Assembly (NCBI GenBank): GCA_028551475.1
Contig: CM052356.1
Location: 25,943,884 to 26,007,883 of the forward strand
Length of the DNA: 64,000 nt
Direction of reading: 5' to 3'
DNA from: Casuarina equisetifolia
Lineage: Eukaryota > Streptophyta > Magnoliopsida > Fagales > Casuarinaceae
The translations under genes were made by a program, and so were the position numbers. The notes under the pieces are model-generated. The model did no database searches. It was given only the letters and a program-made list of their open reading frames with translations, and was not told the origin of the DNA. Shown here one piece after another: positions 38,561 through 49,697 of the stretch (the stretch's first letter is position 1; each line of letters begins with the position of its first letter).

Positions 38561-39126
38561 AAACGCGACACTTGTGTGAAAACCATAGAAAGCTTTTGAC
38601 AGAAAGGTAGGCTTCTGCCTTAATCTTGCGATTGTCTGCGTTTTAATCTTTCTTTGTCTCTTGAATTCGACTATATTCATGTCTGAAAGATAGTACTATT
38701 CTTCTTTTCCCATGAGAAAATATGATTGTTTGGTTCCCTGTTTTTTTTATCCGTCGTGAATCCATGGTTCTGTATGAACTTTTAATACCATGCAAGAAGT
38801 AACTTGAATTGTTTCTTAAAGCAAGATTTTTCTTATTTTTGCTGTAAGAAGAGAATAAGACAAGTGCTTTTTATGATGACCTAGTGGTGGCGGTGTATCC
38901 GGTTTTCCTTGCAAGAAATGACAGCCCCTTAAATTCTTTGAAGTGCTATGCTTTTTGAATCCCGCGCTTCTGAGTTAGTCGACCATCAAGATAGATACTA
39001 CCATCAAGATAGATACTGCTTAAAAAGTTCTTACTAAAAGAATTTTTGAAGTAGTTTCTGTTAGCGCGAATGGAGACTACTTGTACGAAGAATTTGTCTG
39101 AAATATTTTTATGCTGTCGAAAAAAG

Positions 39127-39173
39127 TTTATTTTATTTTATTTTATTTTATTTTATTTTATTTGTGTGTTAAA
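39127..39173. repeat. (TTTTA)n microsatellite
   Basis: Nine or so TTTTA units in the probable leader intron of the SHMT gene. Confidence 0.85.
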
Positions 39174-39275
39174 AAAGAACGAAAAAGAGTATGCTCGTGT
39201 GATATGGCGAGAAATTATGCCCAATTTTGTTCGTATTTTGTAGGAAAGGTGTGAAGTCAAGTTTTGGACGCCAGG

Positions 39276-42200
39276 ATGCAGGCTTGCAGTGGAGCTGCAG
39301 TGATGGGTTCGCTTCAACAGCCGATTTGGATTAAGGGATCAAATCTTCCTTCGAAAGGGCTCAGTATTGGAGGATTATCGCAACACGTAAAAGTGAATTT
39401 GGTCAAACCTTGTAGATCTTTTCGTATTGAAGGAAGTTTGGCTACTGGGAGGCCACCTTCTTCTGTTCCTGTGCCGGAAATTGGAGGTAGCATTCTGTAC
39501 AATGAATTGGTGTGGTGGTTGTTTCCTTATCTCCATCCCTCTCTCTTTTGGTTGCACTGATATTGCTTTAAAAAAACCATTTTTTATTTTTTATAATCTG
39601 AAAACAAATCAAGCTGTTTGTTCCTTATTTGTTATACACGACCCAAAATTCATCAAAGACTGTCATGATGGCATCCGAGCAAGAAGTGGCTACTATTTCT
39701 GATTCTTATTAGTGGTAAGATCAAAGGCAGTAGAAATTTGTTTTGACATGTTGTTTGTTTCTTCAACATACGCTCCTGATAACATGGTTGAGTAAATTAT
39801 TTACTTGTTCTCAATGTTCTTTTAGGAGGTTCAGTAATGAGCATTTGTCACCAATTCTGGTGAGCATTCCTTGGAAGGAAGAAATATTGTGTTTGAACAC
39901 AGACTTATTTAGTGTTGGATATTTATAAAAAATTTTGACTCACAAGAAATACTGATGTCAGGAGATGCATAAATTTAGTTATATCTTGGTGAGATCTGAA
40001 TTTTGGTATTACTGGCCATCTTAGGTTAGACCTAAACTCTATTTTACTTTTCTCATTTCTATATGATCTGGCAAGATAAGGACAGGCTGTGTTGGTTCTT
40101 ATATTTTTTCTTCAAACTGCACGTCATCGGGGAAATGTTGTGCTTGTTGAGCATCTGCTTTTGACTTGGGGAAGAATGACTGTCATTTTCTTGCAAAGAT
40201 GTTATGCCATTGGCATCCTTCTCTCTAGAGATTCATACTCACTAATAAAAATAGGTGTAAACATTAATTTCTGGTAAAATTTATGCTTTGTTTGCCTGTA
40301 ATGCATTCTGTTAATCAGAAGCATATCAACAAATCGTTGTTTACAGTTCTGAATTAATAGAGCATCATTAATTAGCAGGATTTATTCAAGGCTGATTATT
40401 GTACTTGGAATTACATTTTCTGAAATTTAGGTAATGGAAATAGCTTTGTAGACTGTGGCTTGAGTGAAGTCGATCCTGAAGTTCGTGAAATTATTAACAA
40501 GGAGAAGGACAGGCAGTTCAAAAGCCTTGAGCTTATTGCCTCTGAGAATTTTACTTCTCGAGCAGTGATGGAAGCAGTTGGCTCATGCCTAACAAACAAA
40601 TATTCTGAAGGACTGCCTGGTAAAAGGTATTTTTGTTCATTTAAGGCAAGTGATTGCATGTTGTGTTTGTTTCTATGTGCGTTGGTCTAAGTATGTTTTT
40701 CAGAAGCTGATAGTTTGACATGATGCCTTAGGTACTATGGTGGCAATGAGTTCATAGATGAGCTTGAAACATTGTGTCAACAAAGGGCTTTGGAAGCATT
40801 TAACTTAGATGGAAATAAGTGGGGTGTTAATGTTCAACCGTTGTCTGGTTCTCCTGCTAACTTTGAGGTTTACACAGCAATATTAAATCCCCATGACCGG
40901 TTAATGGTATGTTGTTTTCACACTTCACTATAGCTTTTGTTGTTAGAATTTGCTCTTTGGATACACGTATTTACTGATCTCTATTTGTCACTTAGGGCTT
41001 GGACTTGCCCCATGGGGGACATTTGTCTCATGGATTCATGACTCCTAAAAGAAGGGTATCTGGCACATCAGTTTATTTTGAGTCGATGCCTTATCGACTT
41101 GATGAATCTACAGGTGCTGTAATTCTGCTACCATATTTTCCAAGGATATAGTAGCTGGTTTATGGGTGGAGATTGATTCTAACTTTTTTCAACTGAAACA
41201 GGTCTTGTTGATTATGACATGCTTGAGAAAACAGCTACCCTCTTTCGACCAAAACTCATTATTGCTGGTGCTAGTGCTTATCCTCGAGATTTTGATTATC
41301 CTCGTATGAGGAAGGTTAGGGTTTTGTGTTGTATGCCTTGCTTTCAAATAATATTTGTCTTGGGAAAATAATTTTCACTCTAAATGACTTTCACTTTCTG
41401 GCAACTCAGTAACTGACTGATTTAGTTTGATATTGAAGATTGCCGATGCCGTTGGTGCTTTTCTCATGATGGATATGGCTCACATTAGTGGGCTTGTTGC
41501 TGCGTCCGTTGTTGCTAATCCTTTCGAGTATTGTGATATTGTGACCACAACAACACACAAGGTATATGCCAATTCTTCCAATTTTCCTGCACGCCCAAAG
41601 TATCTTGTGCACACACCTTTCAGATCTTTGGTTTTGCTTGCTTTAATTTTGGTGCAATTAAGAGAGCTGGTTTTTGATCTGACTGTATATTGATAAAATA
41701 TGACCAATCCCTTGAAGATCATATGATGTCTTTCTCGTAATCTGCACAACATGACCTCCTAAATTTTGACGATTTTCTCTAGTCTTTAAGAGGTCCGAGA
41801 GGTGGCATGATTTTCTTCAAAAAGGATACCGTTCATGGAGTTGATTTGGAATCTGCCATCAACAATGCTGTTTTTCCAGGTTTACAGGTGAGCAGGACTT
41901 CTCCCTTTTGTAGTGCGATGCTATCATTATTTTTTAATGATGATGTCATTATATTGTTATCAACAATACTGTTTCTATTGTTGCTGTTGTTATTCTGTTC
42001 AGTTCCCTATTTGGGGTCTTTGAACCTTTTAAGTTCTGTGTGGTATATTAAACGGAATATTACCTGTGCAGGGAGGTCCTCATAACCACACCATCGGAGG
42101 ACTTGCTGTTTCCTTGAAGCATGCTCAGTCCCCAGAGTTTAAAGTTTACCAGAACAAGGTACTTTACTTCCCTTGATGGGTAAAGCTTGGTACGCGGTAT

Positions 42201-43346
42201 GCATAATGATCATATTTGGCATGATTACTGTCTTGTAGGTGATTTCAAATTGCAGAGCTCTTGCCAGCCGATTGACTGAATTAGGATATAAGTTGGTTTC
42301 TGGCGGCAGCGATAATCACTTGGTTCTTGTTGATCTAAGGCCACTGGTAAGTTTGTAGCATCCATGGTCCCTATTTTTCTTTTGGGTGAGGGTAATCGAC
42401 TATGTACCCTGGAAAATGTGAACCCTATGAGTCCAAGCATATGGGTGAAGTAGGCCTAAGTATCACTTCTGTCATCTAGACTTGGATGCTGGTCCTTTTG
42501 CTGCTGATGTAAATGTTGCTACTAGTATTTGTCCTTGTTTATGAACCTTTTTTTGGCTTTGATTATCACACTTGACACAGCATGATTTTTAAGTATTACG
42601 CAGGAAATTATGCGTCTTCTGAGTTTTCTACCAATAACTATTTGGCATTATCTGCAACCCAATTCATACCTTTGTATTTTCATGTTCTATGGCGTCTTTG
42701 GAAAAAATAGATTTTAAAAAATAATGTTGCGTTGAGGAAAGTTTCTTTGTGATTGCTATTGACTTGCTAAATACTGAAATGCCTGTTGTGATTATTATTT
42801 TAACTCAAAGAGCAAGATATTCGAGGGTGCTGATCCTGCTTTTGATATTTACCTTATTAATCGTGTTTAACATCGTTTTTCTTAACAGGGTCTTGATGGG
42901 GCTCGGGTGGAGAAGATTCTTGACTTGGCATCTATTACCCTGAATAAAAATTCAGTGCCTGGTGAGTCTTGCTTGGGCAGCCCTATCCTATTATTCCCTT
43001 CAGGCCGACCCTGTCTCTTGTTTTCCTTCCTTACTCCTTGAACTTATATGTGCTAATGTTCATTTGCAAAGGTGATAAAAGCGCCCTTGTGCCTGGAGGC
43101 ATTCGCATTGGATCACCAGCTATGACAACCAGGGGATTCACGGAGAAAGAATTTGTAGCAATTGCGGACTTTATTCATGAGGGTGTGCAGATAACCCTTG
43201 AAGTTAAGCGATTAGTGTCAGGATCAAAGCTCCAAGATTTCATGAAGTTTGTAGGATCCCCTGATTTCTCTTTGATGGATAAAGTTACAGATCTGCGCAA
43301 GAGAGTTGAAGCTCTTACAACCCAGTTCCCTCTACCTGGGGTATAA
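39276..43346 (+). CDS. SHM3: Serine hydroxymethyltransferase, plastid type
   Basis: Eleven exons: 39276-39486, 40431-40626, 40732-40906, 40996-41113, 41202-41314, 41439-41561, 41783-41887, 42072-42158, 42239-42346, 42889-42961 and 43072-43346. They give 1584 nt or 527 residues. The enzyme uses PLP to interconvert serine and glycine with transfer of a one-carbon unit to tetrahydrofolate. The first exon ([16 protein letters not shown]...) is a Ser/Arg-rich leader that resembles the plastid isoform. The core shows [20 protein letters not shown], the PLP-binding TTTTHK with Lys312 at the end of exon 6, and PRGGMIFF after it. An ATG 12 nt upstream in frame (39264) is also possible. I chose MQAC for its match to the plastid isoform. 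It is isolated from its neighbours and the frame is intact. Confidence 0.92.
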
Positions 43347-43985
43347 ATCATCTGCAAGCCTGAGAAACCAAAATCATAGCTAAATAACTCAATGTAATTG
43401 CTATTTTGGTTTTATGTAGGCTTGATGAGAAATTTTGAAGTTGAGGATTGAAACTAAGACTTTCTCTATTCCTTCTTACAATGTTGTCAAATAGACAAAC
43501 TTGAAGAGGAAACAAGGTTTGGAAAAAATTAACCCCTTCCTCAGTCTTGCTCTTGCTCAGGTATTTCGTGAATAACTTCATAAGTTACTTTCAACTAAGG
43601 TTCTAAGAACGCCTTTGTTGAAAACAAAGAGACTGTTTCCTTTTAAAAGCAAAGGGTTTAACATGACTTCTTGTTGGGGAAGGGTGTAAAATCTAAGCAG
43701 CAACGGACCAGCAAGAGTGGAAAAAGGAATAGTGTCAAGACCCGGTTCTAGCAAACCCATTGACCCTGGTATTGGGCCCCCGCTAGATGGGCTAAATGTT
43801 ACAAGCCGAACAAAAAGCAAAGGGGTCAAGAGAGGCTTGCTGTCCACGCTCGCCGGACATTGAGGACATTCGATCAACGGAACTCGATCAAGGGCCAAAA
43901 TACCGCCCTTGATGAAAACAGCACTTACCATCCGGTCTAGAGCTCTTGGTGAGCGCGTAAGCTTGTCCGCACCATAACGCTACTC
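43347..43985. promoter_or_regulatory. SHMT 3' region and DUF1764 promoter with site II motifs
   Basis: After the SHMT stop comes 3' UTR-like DNA. TGGGCC at 43773-43778 and TGGGCT at 43788-43793 lie about 0.2 kb before the probable DUF1764 leader exon (about 43985-44090). This pattern fits a housekeeping plant promoter. Confidence 0.45.
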
Positions 43986-44712
43986 TTCCACAACAAAATT
44001 CTCCGTCGCTTCTCCGCCTCTTCTACAACGCGAAAGTTAGGGTTTCCGCGAGCCACTTCTTTGCTTATCACAGTTTTTCGGAATCCAAAGGTTAGTTATC
44101 TCCTAATGCTTATGCCTCCTTTGGCCCCATTCCTGTTTTCTTGTTGTTCTTTTAATAATTGTTCACTAGTTTGCTTGCGATTCTTGAGTTTATTTGTCAA
44201 TGAGCTATGACTATTTCAAATATTATTCCTGGCAAAGATTCCGTTAAGTTCAGATTTTGGTTGCTCAGAGTTGGAGTTAATGGTAGAGAGTATTGGAGAA
44301 GCTAAATTAAACGAGAAACTCAAGATTTTATTTTTCTACGTTCTCTGAGTAGCCAAACGGCGCCAATTTGATGCATTGCTGAGATATTTTTCTTTGTTAT
44401 TTTTGAGCTTTTGCTGGGGTAATCTTATTTTTGGACTTTTTCTGGGTTCTAATCTGCTTCGGTTTCGAAAACTGATTGGAGTAACAGTCAATTGCCAAAT
44501 CGTTGTATCGAGCTCTGAAGAAAGTTGCTCTTTTAAGGTTCCAAATGGTGACTTATCAAATAGTTGAATGCTTTTTTCCCTCTTTCTTCCTCTCTCCCCT
44601 CCCCTCTGTTGTCTAGTTACTTACAGAAACTGGACATGGCAAATACTTCACTCTTTCTGTGTTTAATCCTCGCCATAACTTATATCTCGGTGTGCAGCTT
44701 TGATTGCTTCCA

Positions 44713-45150
44713 ATGCCAAAACGTAGTTCTTCCAAAAAGACCACCCAAACGAAAGAAAACAATGTTGTCGAAGAAGAAAGACCCTCTAGAACTCAAAAAA
44801 TAGCTACTCAAACGAAAGAAAACATTATTGTCGAAGAAGAAAAACCTTCTTCAGCATCAAAAAAAGCTAGCAATGAGATAGATGAAATATTTTCGGCAAA
44901 GAAGAGGAAGAAATCTAAACCAGAAAAGGCCAAGAAGGCAAATGAAGACGCAGCTCTTAATCCTAAGAAGATGAAGAAAAAGAAGAAGGATAAAGCGCCT
45001 AATGATGGTGGATTTGTGGATCCACCTTCTCGGCCTAGAAAGAAGACTAATGATGGACTTGCTGTTTACACGGAAGAGGAACTTGGTTTAAATAAATCTG
45101 ATGCTGGGGATACCCCTCTTTGTCCCTTTGATTGTTCGTGTTGCTTTTGA
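44713..45150 (+). CDS. DUF1764 family small basic protein
   Basis: A single-exon coding region of 145 residues. A non-coding leader exon ends at 44090 and is joined to 44698 by a 0.6-kb intron (donor GTTAGT, acceptor TGTGCAG). The N-terminal half is a low-complexity Lys/Glu/Ser tract with two related repeats (TTQTKENNVVEEE and ATQTKENIIVEEE), then NEIDEIFSAKKRKK. The conserved C-terminus has VYTEEELGL and DTPLCPFDCSCCF, typical of DUF1764. The family is found across eukaryotes and its function is not established; the basic tracts suggest nuclear or nucleolar location. The start codon is the first ATG after the acceptor. Confidence 0.85.
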   Translation: MPKRSSSKKTTQTKENNVVEEERPSRTQKIATQTKENIIVEEEKPSSASKKASNEIDEIFSAKKRKKSKPEKAKKANEDAALNPKKMKKKKKDKAPNDGGFVDPPSRPRKKTNDGLAVYTEEELGLNKSDAGDTPLCPFDCSCCF

Positions 45151-46130
45151 GGATGGTTAGCTGAAGTTGCTTCCTTTGCTCAACTGGATCTCTGGGATTT
45201 TCATTTATGCTTGTAATTCTTTTGTCTGGGGTTTTGATGTTCTTCGTGAGGATTAATGAGCAAAGTTTTGTTCCTTTTTTCTTTTTTTTCTTTTTGTGTC
45301 TTCCATGTACGCTAGATCTAGGCTAAGTTAACTATTGTTGCTTATAATCAGTCAAAGTTTCTCAGACACGTCGAAAGTAGAACTCTTTAGTGTATACAAT
45401 TTTGCAAACACCGTACTTGTGATGATCGAAGGGATTTTACATGTGATTTTTGTGATTTTTATGATTTTTATGATTTCATTTACTTTGTGAACTTGTTATT
45501 CACTCTATTGCTTGGCAGTTGTAAACCTTGATCATAATGATTCTGAAGTTCATCTTGGGGACATAATTTCGAACGCAATTAGCTGAGGAATCGTGAATTT
45601 GTGTGATAAAAGGTTCCATTAACCAGAAAGTATGGTTGTCTGATTATTTGCATTCTGCCATCCTGTTGTCTGTATTATGGAATTCGTTTCATCTTCTCTG
45701 CTAACAAATGCACAGTTCTAGTTAAATGGGGCATGTTATGCAACCACTGAAGCTGATCATGGCGATGGTAGCATGAAAAGTCGACCTGTCAAAAGAGGTT
45801 GGGGAGCTACGGAAAGATTGGCCGACGAAATAAATAAATAAGTGGACAAATTGAGAGATGATGGTCGAAAGAGTTCCGGCAGGCTGGAAATTGGGTGGTT
45901 TTGGAAGGAACAAGTCTTCCTCTGAACCACTGGCCCCATTAAAGTGGTTTTTTAAGCACTCTTGAACGATGCTTTGGACTGGAGTAATCTGGGCTAGCCG
46001 GCAAATGTGGAAGGGCCTCGCCCTTGGTTAACCGGCGACCGTCGGGGAAAGCCTTACAACGGCCCCCAACCCACACCGAGTTATTTTCTATGACCTCAAT
46101 GGCCCCATTGATAATTACCTCGGTGACTAA
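45151..46130. other. Intergenic DNA, no gene seen
   Basis: DUF1764 3' region followed by DNA without recognisable exons, repeats or RNA genes. The part from 45950 to 46080 is unusually GC-rich for the window but I cannot match it to a feature. Confidence 0.5.
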
Positions 46131-46441
46131 TTACGCTTTGTAAACCCACGAATCCATAATGTACTTTGCTTCCAGATTAAGTTCTCTCATGGAGTTCTTA
46201 AAAACTACCAAAACCTCGGGTACCCATTTGTAATTTGAGTTCAAGCGACAAGGAAATCGGGCGATGACGCAGTATGGAATGTTGAATAAGGCTTGAAGAC
46301 TGACATTTCCAGCCAATTTGGTTTGAATCAATGTTAACAAAATCCCATATAAGCCCATTAGCTCATATTCCCTTGCCATCATCTTATTCCAGCTTTGGTT
46401 AAATGCCATTTCAAGCTCATCGGCGGAACTTGAGAATGAAG

Positions 46442-47275
46442 ATGGCTTTTGGCAACAGAGCGCTGGGAAACCTCCTCCTGCTGACTGCATGTCTACTGGT
46501 AGTCAGTGAGGCCAAAACCATTGCTGTTGGAGGGTCAGATGGCTGGCGTTTCGGCTTCAACTACACCGACTGGACCATCAAAAATAGCCCTTTTTACACA
46601 GATGACAAATTAGGTGAGAGTTCATCGATTCAACTAAGTTTGTAAAACATACTATTTGGATTAACTGATATGTGGTTTTACGTGGTTCTACCCACCTACA
46701 GTGTTTAAATATGCCCCACCAAGCAAGGGTTCATCCGGTTACAATGCTTATTGAAAGAAATTGAATTTAGGTAGGATCAATCAATCACCAGAACCCTATT
46801 CCATCGGTAGGGAAGAATAGAGGAAGAATGCAACCCTAATTTGTGATTAGAAAATTCCTGATCTTTGATTTCAATTGTTATATACAACCATTTACATAAT
46901 CAAAAGTAGAAATAAATATTTGTACAATTAATCACAAAATTTCAACAAAATTGAAAGGGAATCCAATAAAATGGTGACAACAATCTCGGATGCAGGAGAC
47001 CGCGATCGCAGGTAATCGCAGGTCAGGTTGCAAGTCAGGTTCGGGCGTTGTTGACGTGGCACCTTATGTGGCTTTTCCTTCTAACATTTACCGTCTGCCA
47101 AACTGTGGAGCTATACAACATGCAACTTTAGGAAGGCAAAGCTATTGGCAAACGCTGAACAAGGAAGTGGTGAGGGCTTTGGTAATGGGGAAAATGCCAA
47201 TGGCCTTCACTATAGTGATAGGCTAATGAAGATTTTCACCATTCCATGGCCACACTGGAATTAGTTATTGATGAT
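46442..47275 (+). pseudogene. Phytocyanin (plantacyanin/early nodulin-like) pseudogene
   Basis: Exon 1 (46442-46613) reads MAFGNRALGNLLLLTACLLV, a signal peptide, then KTIAVGGSDGWRFGFNYTDW, a blue-copper-fold start with donor GTGAGA. Exon 2 begins VFKYAPPSKG at 46702 but hits a stop at 46752-46754. After about 320 bp of unrelated DNA the fold's later part appears near 47085-47170 as IYRLPN, then (one base out of frame) WSYTTCNFRKAK and GSGEGF. So the gene is interrupted and frameshifted. Phytocyanins are secreted, often membrane-anchored copper proteins of the plant cell wall. This copy cannot make the whole fold. Confidence 0.75.
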
Positions 47276-47299
47276 CAAAACGAGGCCAACGAAGACGCA

Positions 47300-49495
47300 A
47301 ACTATTTGTTTTTTTGGCTTCTCATTTGACCATGGAAAAACTTCGATCGTCTAGAGAACCATGCTTTTTCGTCAAGTGTAGCAAAACAGAGATTTGGGAA
47401 GGTTGCCCAAAATGGGTTTTGTATGCACTTGTATTCAAAATAAATCACCAATCAAACTATGTATCTTTACACTTAAAATACAAAAGTGAGCTGAAAACTA
47501 ATGGGCCCGTCAATTAACTACCAAGCCAGCACAAATAGAAAGGTGGGCCACAACATGTCATCTATTTCAACAATGATTTATAAGAATATGGAGCCAAAAG
47601 TGTGTTTGTTATTGACTTATTATGCATGTATTAAAATTTTCTGTGGTGTTTTACTTACTAGGAATCCTATGAGGGTATACTGTTTATTCTTGGTTGACAT
47701 ACATGTAATTGAACTTACATGCCATTCGAGAATAACCTTAACTTCCTGAGGTTTGGGGTTCAAGGCACAATATCCCTTTCGTTTTACTAACAATAAAATT
47801 TATAAATAAATAAACATTGGCACCATTTCCATATTCTTTTGCCTTGCAATAAAGCATGCGTAAAGAATATGAAACATGCTCGCCTTCGAAGCAGATGGAC
47901 TAAACTTTTGACACGTTGACAGCTCTCATCAGCCATATCGAACAAAGAGACATTCATGTTTCTGTAGACGAAATGATCGACAATAAGCTTACACCGGACA
48001 AAAACTTCCACATCGAGAGACTTCCTGCGACTTCTCGATATGGAGGCTTTTAAAGCTACTTGGGCATCAACAGGCAGTGGAGCAAATACGAACATTGATC
48101 AAAGTTGGCATCAAAGTTCATATTTGTTCCACTACCTGTCCATGCACAAGCAACCTCGCGTAAATTCCTATGACGAGATCTTCATAACGAAGTATCTCTT
48201 ACCTTCTTTTTTATTACTATGCTTCCTTTATTTATCTTTTTTGTTTGATGCAACTAAAAATTCTTCATTTGATGAAGAACTTTTATGATCAACAAAAGAA
48301 ATTACCTCTAAAATAGTGGAAAATGACTTACAATCGAAGCATAAATCATTTCCGGACCAATAGTGTGTGCTGTCTAACTCCATTGAATATAATATCACCC
48401 AAAAATAAATAAATAAATCTATATCCATGAAAACGAAATCTTAGAATGCAAGAGGCAAGCAACTTACAATCTCCTTTTCTCTTCTTCTAGCTTCTACTAA
48501 AGTGGGTTTGTGTTCATTTCTTCGCACGTATTTTCACAGACAGCCTTCTGAAAGTATTTCTTTATCTCATTTCGGGTGGATGAAAGATAAATCTCCGTGG
48601 AGGATCGACTGTGAGGCTACCATTTACCCGAGGAAAACGCCATTTTATAATCACGTGTACTCTGAGACGTTCCTGCAAAAGAAGTCTGTGCAAGCATTAC
48701 ATGCAAGATTTAAAAAAACTTACCCTCATGGTTTACTTCAGCTGGAGGAGAACTCCTTGTATCAAAGAATCAATGCAATTTCACCGCCATGGTCCGTGCA
48801 TCAACCATGTACCGAGCACGGAAGAGATGAGAGCCAGGCGACAATGTAATGCGGAAAGATCTGCAAAAGCATGAGGCCGAATGCACTCTGCATTACAATG
48901 AAACAACAGGAATTTGGCTCCCATTTGCTACTCCTTTAAACCATGCATGCAACGTCGCAACTCGAACTTCTGTATTTATAAGATACCAAATGGTCCAATT
49001 CTTTCATTACTATGACAACATGAAAGGAATACATGAAGACATTCAACAGGCACTGGTCTACCTTACAAGACATGTCAACGTCACGTATGATAGCAAGCCA
49101 TTCTATACCATATACTTTTTTCGAAATTTACTTGTCCGGTTCTTTTCCTCCTTTCTGCAACGCACGGATGAGTCTTTTGTGGTCACAAATTCCACACTCA
49201 CGAGGTTGGCTTTGAGAGAAAATGAGCACATGAATAGAAAATAATTCTTCCCTCCCGAATTCCAAAAGAAACAACACTTTCTATCATATTTTTGCGTAGA
49301 ACAGAGGCTCTTCATCTTGCATTACAAAAGCAGTGATCGGTCATCTTCTTCTATCTTGGATTCCAGCATCTTAGCTTTTACTTTGAGGTATGAAACAAAT
49401 GAAAGAATCAATTCGAACCCAAATGGTCCCATAGAATGAAAAGGCAAAGCGAAAGAGCTTTGCATCTTTTCACTTTTTCTCTTGTATTGCCTTCA
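47300..49495. other. Region with short open frames, no recognised gene
   Basis: Contains several open frames of 60-131 codons on both strands (for example 47787-48095 minus, 48502-48849 plus and 48849-49244 plus). None shows a motif I recognise, and no pair joins through convincing splice sites. Codon use in the two plus-strand frames is not obviously random. These may be remnants of a decayed gene. Confidence 0.4.
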
Positions 49496-49540
49496 ACAAA
49501 AATGAGAGCTAAATTTAGCGGGCCTTCAAATGTCTAAGAA

Positions 49541-49575
49541 GGCCCAAGTGGAGCCCAAAACCTGCAAAAGGCCCA
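49541..49575 (+). promoter_or_regulatory. Three site II (RGCCCA) motifs upstream of CTC1
   Basis: GGCCCA at 49541-49546, AGCCCA at 49552-49557 and GGCCCA at 49570-49575 (TGGGCY on the other strand) cluster within 35 bp, about 125-155 bp before the chosen CTC1 ATG. Clustered site II elements are typical of promoters of plant cell-growth and DNA-maintenance genes. Their presence argues that the upstream in-frame ATG at 49530 is not the usual start. Confidence 0.55.
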
Positions 49576-49697
49576 GTCAACTTAAAAGGCAGTTTAAAAC
49601 CCAACCCCCTCCCATTTTTCGCGGCTTTTCGCTTTCTCTCCTCCTCTTGCTCTCCCATGGGCGAGCGAGTGACGGAGGTAATCAGTCGGCGACGAAG

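Larger units (their letters stand above)
22488..38680. repeat. Right unit of the large segmental duplication
   Basis: Partner of 10190-19735. It begins in PHAX intron 2 and its homology ends inside the SHMT 5' leader intron. It retains the full PITH gene that the left unit lost, and has gained a 487-bp insertion at 29255. Confidence 0.88.
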
